From Nocardioides thalensis (GTDB lineage: Bacteria > Actinomycetota > Actinomycetes > Propionibacteriales > Nocardioidaceae), in the NCBI RefSeq assembly GCF_013410655.1, contig NZ_JACCFP010000001.1:3619501-3683500 (forward strand): DNA of 64,000 nucleotides. Direction: 5' to 3'. Positions within the stretch are counted from its first letter, which is position 1. Every line of letters begins with the position of its first letter. Below, piece by piece: positions 45,936 to 54,800 of this stretch. The translations under genes and the position numbers were made by a program. The notes beneath the pieces were generated by a model that saw only the letters and a list, made by a program, of their open reading frames with translations, was not told the origin of the DNA and did no database searches.

Positions 45936-46953
45936 GGTCCAGATCACCTCCCAGGCAGGTCCGGATGAGGGCCGCGAAGGCCGACGTGTCCGCCGGGTCG
46001 ACGGCGACCGCACGGACGTAGCCGCGTGCCTGGTCCTCGAGCGCAGGGTTGTCACTGATGATGACGGGCTTGCCGAGGGCCATTGCCCGGGACAGCGGTC
46101 CGCTCTGCGCTGCGAACCGACCGTACGGGAGCAGCAGCACGGCACAGTTGGCGAGCAACCAGGAGAACTCACCGGCATCGAGGAAGCGCGGGAGCAGCAG
46201 CGACTCGACACCGGCCTCCGCGCGGAGGGAGCCCAGGTAGGCGTCGTCGTGGGCAGCACCCGCGACGACCAGTGGGCAGCCGGCGGCGTTCCCCGCCGCG
46301 ATGGCGTGGTGGAAGCCCTTGTTCTCGCGCATCTCACCGAGGCACAGTGCGAACGAGCCTTCGTCCAGGCCGTCCAGCTCGGGTGGGCGGGAGAGCTCGG
46401 CGGCCGCCGCCGACTCGACCGCACCGAACCCCGGAAGCGGCACCTGAGCCACGTCGCCCACCCCCTGCGACCTCAGCTCCTCGAACTGGGGGGCTCCGTG
46501 GACCACGCACTTGAGTCGTGACGCCATGTAGGACTGCATCCGGTCCTGGAACCGCACCCACAGGCTGTTGCCGGTCGCATGGTTTCTCGCGTTGTGCACG
46601 AACAGGACGACTGGCGGGAAGAGCGCCCGGAGGGCGCACACGAGCGGAAACCTCGGCTCCTCGAGGAGGACCGATGTGAGCTCGCGGCGATGGCGGAGGA
46701 GGAACTGCACCAGCAGCAGGTTCTCCAGCACCAGCGCGACCGCGCTCCGGACCGGACGCGGAAGTGACCACCGCTCGACGTCCGGCAGCACCTCGCGGAC
46801 GGCGACACCGTCGGCAGTGCCCGCGAGGTAGGCACGGCTCCCCCGTCGCGACACCAGGACGGCTCCGCCGTCGGCGCGGAACGCCGCGCGCGCGATGTTG
46901 GCCGCGTGCTCGATGTGTCCGCCGCGGGGCGTCGGACAGACGACGAGCATCAT
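45847..46953 (-). CDS. Glycosyltransferase family 4-like protein (minus-strand operon)
   Basis: A 368-residue GT-B type protein. The start LVVCPTPRGGHIEHAANIARA resembles the acceptor domain, VVLFVHNARNHATGNSLW is a family segment, and ALCLGEMRENKGFHHAIAAG and LLLPYGRFAAQSGPLSRAMALGKPVI form the nucleotide-sugar domain. In the last segment the usual second Glu is replaced, so the family assignment is slightly loose. ATG 46953 overlaps the upstream stop (ATGA) and has GAGGTGG before it. Its 3' 89 nt overlap the polymerase gene. Confidence 0.83.
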   Translation of the reverse strand: MMLVVCPTPRGGHIEHAANIARAAFRADGGAVLVSRRGSRAYLAGTADGVAVREVLPDVERWSLPRPVRSAVALVLENLLLVQFLLRHRRELTSVLLEEPRFPLVCALRALFPPVVLFVHNARNHATGNSLWVRFQDRMQSYMASRLKCVVHGAPQFEELRSQGVGDVAQVPLPGFGAVESAAAAELSRPPELDGLDEGSFALCLGEMRENKGFHHAIAAGNAAGCPLVVAGAAHDDAYLGSLRAEAGVESLLLPRFLDAGEFSWLLANCAVLLLPYGRFAAQSGPLSRAMALGKPVIISDNPALEDQARGYVRAVAVDPADTSAFAALIRTCLGGDLDHARHPVEPTAPRGSWETVVEAIRTSAAHG

Positions 46954-47960
46954 GACGCCACCTCGTAGAGCGCGCGCAACGCAGCTGCCTGGCGGGTCGC
47001 GTTGTAGCTGCTGCAGACGAACTCGCGGACCGCCGTGCTCTCGGTCTGCCACACACCGGGATCGCTGAGGCGCCGGACGTGTGCCAGCGCCTCTTCCAGC
47101 GTGGTGAAGGTCGAGATCGGGAGACCTCGAAGGCTCGGGATCCGGCGGGCCACCACCGGCGTGCCCGCGGCCATCGACTCCAGCACCGAGATGGGCAGCC
47201 CCTCGTAGTGAGCGGTGTGGACCATGATCCGCGAGCTCCCCACGAGGTCCCGCACCTCGGCGGAGCCACGCCAGCCGGTGACGCCCACGCCTGCCGCGGC
47301 GAGAGCTGCCTCCGAGTCCGGGTCTCCGGCGCCCACCCATCTCCATGCCGACTGGATGCCACGGCCGATCGCTTCCCCAGCGATGGCGGCGAACAGGCCC
47401 GGGTCCTTCTGCCACGCGACCCTTCCAACCGCGACCGCCCGATCCGCCCGCTCGTCGAAGCTCCGGGCGACCCCGCCTGGCTCGACGGCGTGGGGCAGGA
47501 CGAGGACGCCTGCGGGATCCGCGCCGAGGCTCACCAGCTCCTCGGCCTCGTGGTCGCTCACCGCGCCGAAGGCGGCGGCCCGGCTCACGAGCATCCGCTC
47601 AACGAACCGGAAGGCCGCACGCCCGCGGCGGTCACCGCCCAGGTGTGCGAGTGCATGGGGGGTGTACACGACCCGTGCACCGACCCTATCCACCGCGACC
47701 CGCCCGACCGCACCTGCGACCGAGGAGTGCAGATGGACGACGTCGGCGTCCCGCCCGGCGGAGCGGACCATCCGGGCGAAGGTCAGCGGGCGGTCGGCAT
47801 AGGTCCAGCTGAGGTCACCGTTGCCGCCGACCCGCTCACGGTCGTCACGGCGCAGTGCCAGGACGGAGTGGTCGAGATCGGGCGTGGACCGCACGTACTG
47901 CGTGATGGCCGACTCGACGCCGGCGCCAACCGCCTGGGTCACGTGGAGGACGCGGGTCAC
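46950..47960 (-). CDS. Glycosyltransferase family 4 protein (minus-strand operon, proximal)
   Basis: A 336-residue GT4 enzyme starting VTRVLHVTQAVGAGVESAI, with DVVHLHSSVAGAVGR, VYTPHALAHLGG, AVGRVAWQKDPGLFAAIAG and HTAHYEGLPISVLESMAAGTPVVA containing the EX7E-type motif. GTG 47960 lies in a GTGA overlap with the tyrosine-kinase stop; the longer upstream frame is a shadow of that kinase. Its product adds a sugar to the repeat unit; specificity unknown. Confidence 0.9.
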   Translation of the reverse strand: MTRVLHVTQAVGAGVESAITQYVRSTPDLDHSVLALRRDDRERVGGNGDLSWTYADRPLTFARMVRSAGRDADVVHLHSSVAGAVGRVAVDRVGARVVYTPHALAHLGGDRRGRAAFRFVERMLVSRAAAFGAVSDHEAEELVSLGADPAGVLVLPHAVEPGGVARSFDERADRAVAVGRVAWQKDPGLFAAIAGEAIGRGIQSAWRWVGAGDPDSEAALAAAGVGVTGWRGSAEVRDLVGSSRIMVHTAHYEGLPISVLESMAAGTPVVARRIPSLRGLPISTFTTLEEALAHVRRLSDPGVWQTESTAVREFVCSSYNATRQAAALRALYEVAS

Positions 47961-49354
47961 CGCCGGTGCCAACCCTCGCGCCGACGAGCTGGCACCGCCT
48001 GGTCGGACTCCTGCGGGGCGTAGCCATAGCCGTAGCCGTAGGTCTTGTTCTTGGCCGGGACCCGGTTGAACACGAGACCGACCAGAGCGGCGTCGACCTG
48101 CTCCAGCCGCTCGATCGAGAGCTGCACCTGATCGCGGGTCACCTTGCCGTGGTTGAGGACCAACATGGCGCCGTCGGCCTTCGCCGCCAGGAGCGCGGCG
48201 TCGGTCACGGGCAGCAACGGGGGTGCGTCGAGGATGACGACGTCGTAGAGGTCCCGCACGTGGTCCAGGAGCTCGGACATCGCGTTCGACTGGAGCAACT
48301 CGGCCGGGTTGGGCGGGATCGGTCCAGCGGCGATGAAGTCGAGTCCCGACGGCTCGTGGACCTGCACCGCGTCCTCGGCCTTGACGCGACCGACCAGCAC
48401 GCTGGTGACGCCGATCGCCTCGTCGAGACCGAGCCTGGACGCGGCCTTCGGCCGGCGCAGGTCGCACTCGATGAGAAGGGTACGTCCGCCGCCCTGCGCC
48501 AGGCTGAGCGCAAGGTTGACGGCGGTCGAGGTCTTTCCCTCCCCGGGGAGGGCGGACGACACCGCGAAGACCTTGTGCTGGGTGTCCACGTCGACGAACT
48601 GCAGGTTGGTGCGCAGGACCCGGAACGACTCGGCGCGCGGAGCGTGCGGCTCGATCTGGGTGAGCAATGGCGCCCGGGTGCCCGCTGGATCCTGGACGAT
48701 CGTCCCGAGCGTGGGTGCGTCGGTGACGTCCGCGAGGTCCTCGGGCGAGCTCACCCGAGTATCGAGCATCTGTCGCAGGACGGCGAGCGCGAACCCGACG
48801 AGCAGGCCGACGAGGAGTCCGAGACCGATGTTCCGCACCGGCTTCGGGGAGACCGGCGTCTCCGAGAACGACGCCGCGTCGACGATCGTCGCCTTGATCG
48901 GCGCGTTCGTCTCTCCCTGGGGCGTCTCGAGCTCGCGCACGAGGTCGACCAGCTGCTCCGCGTAGACCTGTGCGATCTGTTGCGCACGCCGCGCGTCCGT
49001 GTCGGTGACGGTGAGGGTCAGGTTTACTGTCTCCACGCCGACCTCCGCGGAGACCTGGTTGGCCAGCTCTCCCGGATCTGCGTCGATGCCGAGGTCGGTG
49101 ACCACCCGATTCGCCAGCTCGCGGCTGCCGATCAGGTCGGCGTAGGACTTGACCCGCTGCGCAGAGAACTGGCCTCCGGCGGCGGCCGTCGCCGCGTCCG
49201 ACTCCGAAGTCGAGATGAACAGGCGGGCGTCCGACGCATAGACCGGCGACTGGAGCAGCGTGTAGGCGCCGGCGGCCGTGGCACACAGCGCCCCGATCAG
49301 TACGACCGAGATCCAGCGGCGCCGCAGCACCTTGAAGTAGTCACGCAGTTCCAT
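47957..49354 (-). CDS. Polysaccharide chain-length regulator / tyrosine autokinase (Wzz-BY-kinase fusion)
   Basis: A 465-residue membrane protein combining a Wzz domain (MELRDYFKVLRRRWISVVL, first membrane helix; second helix near residues 176-194) with a cytoplasmic bacterial tyrosine kinase. Walker A is SALPGEGKTS at about 268-276, Walker A' TLLIECDLR at about 292-300, and Walker B VVILDAPP. The tail has the tyrosine cluster YGYGYGY for autophosphorylation. Single-chain fusions occur in actinobacteria. It would control polymer length and export. No phosphatase gene is adjacent; the CysC-fused phosphatase is one candidate. Confidence 0.92.
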   Translation of the reverse strand: MELRDYFKVLRRRWISVVLIGALCATAAGAYTLLQSPVYASDARLFISTSESDAATAAAGGQFSAQRVKSYADLIGSRELANRVVTDLGIDADPGELANQVSAEVGVETVNLTLTVTDTDARRAQQIAQVYAEQLVDLVRELETPQGETNAPIKATIVDAASFSETPVSPKPVRNIGLGLLVGLLVGFALAVLRQMLDTRVSSPEDLADVTDAPTLGTIVQDPAGTRAPLLTQIEPHAPRAESFRVLRTNLQFVDVDTQHKVFAVSSALPGEGKTSTAVNLALSLAQGGGRTLLIECDLRRPKAASRLGLDEAIGVTSVLVGRVKAEDAVQVHEPSGLDFIAAGPIPPNPAELLQSNAMSELLDHVRDLYDVVILDAPPLLPVTDAALLAAKADGAMLVLNHGKVTRDQVQLSIERLEQVDAALVGLVFNRVPAKNKTYGYGYGYAPQESDQAVPARRREGWHRR

Positions 49355-49414
49355 GTCAGTTCCGTCCCTCCGCGTCGGCCCGAGCCGTGGCGCGTCCCCG
49401 TGAATAGGTGGTCA

Positions 49415-51157
49415 TCAGCAAGCTCCCTGGGTGGGAGCGGGTTCGCCCGCGGCGATGCTGGGCGTGACCCGCACGTGCGGGTCGGCGGTCTGGCCCGGGC
49501 CGCTGGTCATCGTCCAGGCGACGTCGACGGTCTGGCCGGGTGCGAGCTCGATGTAGTACTGCGCGACCGGCCGGCCGTCCTGGTCGACGCGGAGCGGCTT
49601 CAGCGGCCGGTTGTTGAGCGTGACGTCGTCGACGGTGCCACCGGCGGGACCGTAGAGCCGGACGGTGACCCACTGGCTGCCCTTGGGGGCGAGCCCCTCG
49701 GTGCCGGTGATGTAACCGGGAAGCTGCTTGGCCTCCTCGGTCGCCGTGGAGGTGAGGCGCATCTTGCCGGCGAAGCCCTGGACGCCGTCGGTGCAGTACG
49801 TCGCGTTGACGTCGGTCTCGTAGCGCAGGAAGTAGGACATCTTCGCCGCGGTGTTGTCGTTGACGGTCACGTCGATCTGCGGCGAGGAGTTGTCCACGTC
49901 GGTGACGAGCTCGCCCGCGATGGTCGTGCCGCCGAGCTCGGCCTGCTCGGCGTCGTCGAACGAGTGGACGTTGACGCGGCCCTCGCTCGTCGCGCGAGCA
50001 AGCGCCTTGATCAGGCCGGTCGGGTTGGTGGCGCCGGCGGTGAACCGGTCGAATGCGGCGGTGGCGACCGCGGCGAAGAACGCGTCCTGCTCGGCCGGGT
50101 CCTCGATGCGCAGGTAGACGTTGTGGAGGAGCTCGTCGACGACATTGTCGGCATTGAGCTCCACTCCGTCGATCTCGAGAGGTCCGGTGGCCCCGAGCAC
50201 GTAGGAGAGGGCGACGGTGTCGAGCGTCAGCACGCCGTCCACCTGATCGTCCGGGAACTCCTGCTCCCAGCGGGCGGCCCACAGCTCGGCGGCCCGCGGC
50301 ACGTCGGGGGTCATGTTGGAGCTGAGGAAGTAGTCGGTCAGCACGTTGGCGTAGAGCCGGCGCTCTGGGTCCGTCGGCGCCAGCGGGGCGTCCGTGGCCC
50401 GGCCGAACTGGGCGCCGGTCGCCTGACGGGTGATCGCGAGCGCGCCGCGGTCGGCGCTGACGAGGGAGACCGCGCCGGGCAGTCCGCCCGTGGCGCGGAT
50501 CTCCGCGTTGTTCTGGAAGACGAGGAGGTAGTTGCGCGGCTCGTCCTGGCCGAGCATGCCCGGCAGCAGGTCGACCGCGATGCGGGCCGAGGCCATGGCC
50601 TCGCGGGCGGCGGCGACCTCGTGCTCGAGCTCGTCGAAGCGATCCGCGAGTCGGCCGACGTAGCCGGAGCTGTCCTCGTCGGCGAGCCGCGCTTCGGCGT
50701 CGGCCAGGGCCTGCTCCGCGCGTGCGACCGGCTCCTCGAGCTCGGCGATCGCCTCGACCGGGACCGAGCCGTTCCGCGGCAGGAGCTCGTCCATGCGCTC
50801 GTCTACCGCGACGAGCGGCTCGAGGCCGTCCTGCGACAGGTCGTGCACGACGTCGCTCACGAGCCGCACCCCACGGGCGTCGTCGCCGAGGACCGGGAGG
50901 GCGGTGAGGAACGACCAGGTCGCCCCCGACGTACCGTCCTGGGCCGCGGCGCTCGCCTGCTGGAGAGCGGCGAGCTCGTCCTCGATGACAGAGGGGTCGC
51001 CGGCCTCGACAGCGGCGCGGAAGGCGTTGGCGTGGTCGACGGCGTCCTCGAGGTCGTGGCTGACCTGCCACGCCTGCCAGGCACACCAGGCCACGGCGAC
51101 GAGGAGGAGCAGTGCGACACCCCCGAGGGCGGCGCGGATCTTGCGGGATGAGAGCAC
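49415..51157 (-). CDS. DUF4012 domain protein
   Basis: A 580-residue protein anchored by one N-terminal membrane segment (ALGGVALLLLVAVAWCAWQAW), with a long helical region and then the DUF4012 core (NYLLVFQNNAEIRATGGLPGAVSLVSADRG). DUF4012 proteins are recurrent in actinobacterial exopolysaccharide clusters and are of unknown activity; a role in handling or attaching the polymer outside the membrane is only a suggestion. The C-terminus is a beta-rich domain ending in Cys. GTG 51157 has TAGGGA upstream. It appears to be the first gene of the minus-strand glycan operon, 60 nt before the tyrosine kinase. Confidence 0.88.
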   Translation of the reverse strand: MLSSRKIRAALGGVALLLLVAVAWCAWQAWQVSHDLEDAVDHANAFRAAVEAGDPSVIEDELAALQQASAAAQDGTSGATWSFLTALPVLGDDARGVRLVSDVVHDLSQDGLEPLVAVDERMDELLPRNGSVPVEAIAELEEPVARAEQALADAEARLADEDSSGYVGRLADRFDELEHEVAAAREAMASARIAVDLLPGMLGQDEPRNYLLVFQNNAEIRATGGLPGAVSLVSADRGALAITRQATGAQFGRATDAPLAPTDPERRLYANVLTDYFLSSNMTPDVPRAAELWAARWEQEFPDDQVDGVLTLDTVALSYVLGATGPLEIDGVELNADNVVDELLHNVYLRIEDPAEQDAFFAAVATAAFDRFTAGATNPTGLIKALARATSEGRVNVHSFDDAEQAELGGTTIAGELVTDVDNSSPQIDVTVNDNTAAKMSYFLRYETDVNATYCTDGVQGFAGKMRLTSTATEEAKQLPGYITGTEGLAPKGSQWVTVRLYGPAGGTVDDVTLNNRPLKPLRVDQDGRPVAQYYIELAPGQTVDVAWTMTSGPGQTADPHVRVTPSIAAGEPAPTQGAC

Positions 51158-51277
51158 GATGAATCCCTAGGCGACGTACGTCGCACGAGACGTTGAAGGG
51201 GAGACGCGAGGAAGAGCCCCGGGCTGGGCCCGAGACCCTCCCCCACGCGTTTCACAGCGGGCCGGAGCCCGCGGCGG

Positions 51278-51685
51278 TCAGCCCCGTCGGATGACGGTGA
51301 CAGTCGACGACGTCGAGCTGTCCTTGAAGCCGGGGCCGGAGACGTACTTGACGCCGCAGTCCCAGGCACCGCGCTTGGTGAACGGACCCACCTTGACGTC
51401 GGCGTCGCCACCCTTGAGGGTGGCGGAGCCCACGAGCTTGGCGTCGCCCTTGGTGCAGGTCACCTTGACCTCACCCTTGGGCGTGCCGGAGCCGTTCTTC
51501 ACCTTGACGGTGACGGGGATCTTGGTGGAGTTCCCCTTCTTGACCGTCTTGTCGCCGGCGCTGACCTTCGTTGCCTTGCACGGACCGGAGTAACCGCAGT
51601 CGGCCTGAGCCGGGCTGCTGGTGACCCCCACGAGTCCGAGCGAGACCAGTGCTGCCGCGAACAGCGCGACGAGCAGCTTCTTCAT
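51278..51685 (-). CDS. Small secreted protein with a bacterial Ig-like fold
   Basis: A 135-residue exported protein. The signal peptide MKKLLVALFAAALVSLGLVG ends near SPAQA-DCG. The mature part is Lys/Gly/Thr-rich with alternating beta pattern (KKGNSTKIPVTVKVKNGSG), four Cys that could form two disulfides, and YVSGPGFKDSSTSSTVTV at the end. It looks like a single Ig-like (Big_3_5-type) domain without a catalytic part. Strong ribosome site GGGAGA before ATG 51685. It stands alone between DUF4012 and the large metallophosphoesterase. Function unknown. Confidence 0.75.
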   Translation of the reverse strand: MKKLLVALFAAALVSLGLVGVTSSPAQADCGYSGPCKATKVSAGDKTVKKGNSTKIPVTVKVKNGSGTPKGEVKVTCTKGDAKLVGSATLKGGDADVKVGPFTKRGAWDCGVKYVSGPGFKDSSTSSTVTVIRRG

Positions 51686-51780
51686 GGTGTCTCCCGTGGT
51701 TGTGGATGCATTCCCCCACGAGTCGTCATCGTCCGAGCCTGCCGGTTGTTGAGGAGCGCCCCCGGAAAACGTCGCAGGTC

Positions 51781-51794
51781 GGGACCTTGGTCCC
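51781..51794. repeat. Small inverted repeat
   Basis: GGGACC-TT-GGTCCC is a perfect 6-bp inverted repeat between the secreted Ig-like gene and the metallophosphoesterase terminator hairpin. Role unknown. Confidence 0.35.
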
Positions 51795-51805
51795 GGGGTG
51801 CACGA

Positions 51806-51836
51806 CGGCCGGGAGCGAACGAGTCGCTCCCGGCCG
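51806..51836 (-). terminator. Hairpin terminator after the metallophosphoesterase gene
   Basis: CGGCCGGGAGCG (51806-51817) and CGCTCCCGGCCG (51825-51836) form a perfect 12-bp stem with a 7-nt loop, 20 nt past the stop on the minus strand. No T tract is present. Confidence 0.75.
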
Positions 51837-51856
51837 TTGCTGTCGGCTCTTGTGCC

Positions 51857-54800
51857 CTATCGGCGCCGAGCCTTCCGGAACGAGAAGCTGTCGCGGTCCG
51901 CGAGGAACGCGTCGTCACCGGGGTACGTCGCCACCACCTGGTAGGTGCCGGCGCCCAGTCGCGACGAGGTCTCGCAGGACGCGCGACCGCTCCGGATGGT
52001 CGCGACGCACAGCGTCTTGCCGCCGCTGGTGAAGGTGACCTTCCCGGTGGCGCCCGAGACGACCGTGGCCTTCAGGATCGCGGCCCGGCCGCGCGGGACC
52101 GTGGTGTCCGCCGCCGACGCGACGAGCTTCGGGTCCCGCTTCGACGGCTGCTTGACGGTCAGCACGAACGCGCGCTGCGACCACGCGTGGGCCTCGTCGC
52201 CCGAGTAGACGGCCGTGACGGCGTGGTCGCCCGGCGGGGGCGGGGTCTGGACGATGCAGCTGGCCGCGCCGTTGGACACCGTCCCCTCGCAGAGCTGGTC
52301 CTCGCCGTTGAGGAACTCGATGGTCCCGGTGGCCGCCGCCGGGCTCACCTGCGCGCGCAGCGTGATCCGCTGGCCGAACGTGACCGTCTGGTTGGTCACC
52401 GCGACCCTCGTGGCGACCAGGTCCGGCTCGTCCGGCTCGACGACGCGAACCGCGCGGGGCACGAGCACCTGGTTGCCGTTGGTGTCGGTGGCGACGTAGG
52501 TGAGCGCGTAGGTCCCCGGCGCGGTGGTGTCGACGCTTCCGACCACCTCGACGAGCTCGGTCACGTCGCCGTCGGTGTTGTCGGTCGCCGTCACCCCGGC
52601 GAGCGGGTCGAACACCTCGCCGACCTCGACCTCGTTGTCCGTCGGGAGGGTGACCTCCGGCGGCGTGACGTCGGTGCCGGCAGCCGTGGCCACGAACACC
52701 GAGCCGAACTGGCTGAGCGTGCCGATCCGGTCGCCGCTCGCCGTCCGGCTGTCGGCCACCCAGGCGTAGACCTCGCCCTCGACCAGGCCCGACCACTCGA
52801 CCGTCGCCGGCCAGCCCGAGCGGGCGGTGTCGGTGCCGATGGCCGTGTCGGTCGGAGTGACCACCACGAGACCGTCGGTCTCGAAGGAGGTGGTGCGGGT
52901 GCTCAGGTCGACCGGCAGCACGGTGTTGTCCTCCGCCCCGTTGTAGCGGCGGCGGTCGTCGTACTCGGTCGCCCCGAAGTTGTCGAACATCGGCGAGTAG
53001 GTGTCGATGCTCATCTGCGACTTCTCCACGTCGAACTGGAGCAGCCGCAGCCAGCTTGCGCCGAACTGGAGCAGGTCGCCCGGCTTGTGGTCGGCCACCC
53101 CGTCGCCGTCGAGGTCGATGTCGCCGTTGGACAGGGTGGTGCAGGACGGGCAGTACTTCGACGCGAACAGCTCGTCCGCGCGGATCTTGTAGAACTGGTA
53201 GTCCGCAAGCAGCTCCACCACGTTGTGCGAGACGGTCACGCCGACCTCGCTCTTCACGTTGGTGCCGACGCCGTGCTCGTGACCCGCGAGGATCAGGAAG
53301 ACGTTCTTGTTGTCGGCGACCACCTCGTTGTAGAGCCGCGACCCGTCACCGGAGAAGCCGGCGCCGCGGCCGTCCGGCGCCGTGGACGGCGCGATGTAGG
53401 CGTGGGTGATCAGGATGCCGTTGCGGTCGGGGTAGCGCTCGAAGACCGCGCTGGCCCAGTCCGCCTCCTCCTGCGTCACGCCGTACGACAGGCCCACGGC
53501 GACGAAGTCGAGGCCGCCGGCTGAGAACAGCAGGTAGTTGTTCTGGTTGTCCCGGCCGTCCTCCGCGCCCTCGGCGGACTCGTCGTAGGCGTGGTACTCG
53601 GTGCCCGCCGGCCACAGGTCCTCGGCGGCGTAGTAGCGCTCGGGGCCGTACCACTGGTTGAACCGCGAGTCCGGGCCGACCTCGTTGCCGAGCTGGTTGT
53701 CGTGGTTGCCCGCGACGACCTGGTTGACGACGCCGGCCTCGTCGAGCACCGACTGCGCCGCCGACGTGAAGTCGAACTCGCGCGTCACCTGCTCGTCGAG
53801 CCCCGGGTAGAGGAGGTTGCCGTTGACGTCCCGGGCGAGCGGGTTGTTGTAGTCGTTCTCGATGACGTCACCGGTGTGGCCGGTCCACGCGATCTTGCGC
53901 TGCTGAGCGTTGTCCGCGATCCACTCAGTGGTGTCGAGGTAGGACTTCTGCCACAGCGCCCGCTCCTCGGCCTTCATCTGGTCGGTCGGCTCGGCGTTGC
54001 CGTCGAAGTCGTCGTAGGTGCCGCCGGCAGCGCCCTCGGCGAGGTACTGCGTGTCGGTGAAGTGGGCCAGCGAGAAGTCGTAGTCGGCCGGGTCCTCGAA
54101 GTGGTCGCGGTTCTCCGGCTGGCCGGCCGACGCGTCCCGCGGGGCGAGGTCGTCGGCGAACGGGTCGATGCCCGCGACCATCACGTGCACCACCGTGCCG
54201 TCGACGTACGCCGGCCGCAGCTTGGCGCGGAGCACCGTCTCGCCCTCGGTGGCGCCCCGCGCGGCGGCGAGCTCGACCCAGCGGCTCTCGGCCGCGTTCC
54301 ACACGCGCAGCGACGCGCTGCGGGCCGGGTCGACGACGCCGCTCCACAGCACCTGCTGGCCGGCGACGGCGCCGGGCACGGTCACGTCGAACCGCTGGAA
54401 CGGGATGTCCCCGGTTGAGGGGCTGGCTGTCATGTCGCCGTCGTCGGGCTTCTGCTCCCCCGACAGGTCGGCGCCCTCGGCGTACTCGAACTCGAGGGTG
54501 CTGGGGATCTTCGCGACCGTGCCGGTGAAGCCTCCCTCGGCCAGGGTGGCCTCGGCCTCACGGAAGGTGGTCGTCACGTCGCTGCCGTCGGGGCTCTTGG
54601 CGATCGCGGACAGGGCGACGGTGCCCTCGCCCTGGTCGTCGCCGGTGCCGCCGCCCTCGGGGATCGAGTCGGAGGTGAACGACACCTCCTCGCGGATCGG
54701 CTCGCCGAACACGTCGGTCGCCTCGATCACGATCAGGTGATCGCCGGCCGCCAGGCCCTCGCCGATCTCCTGTCCGGGCGCGATCTCCTCGCCGTCGAGC

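Noticed and set aside
47966-51151. 1061-codon plus-strand open frame opposite the tyrosine kinase and DUF4012 genes
   Set aside because: It is antisense to two clear protein families and consists of shadow sequence; long antisense frames are expected at this GC content.
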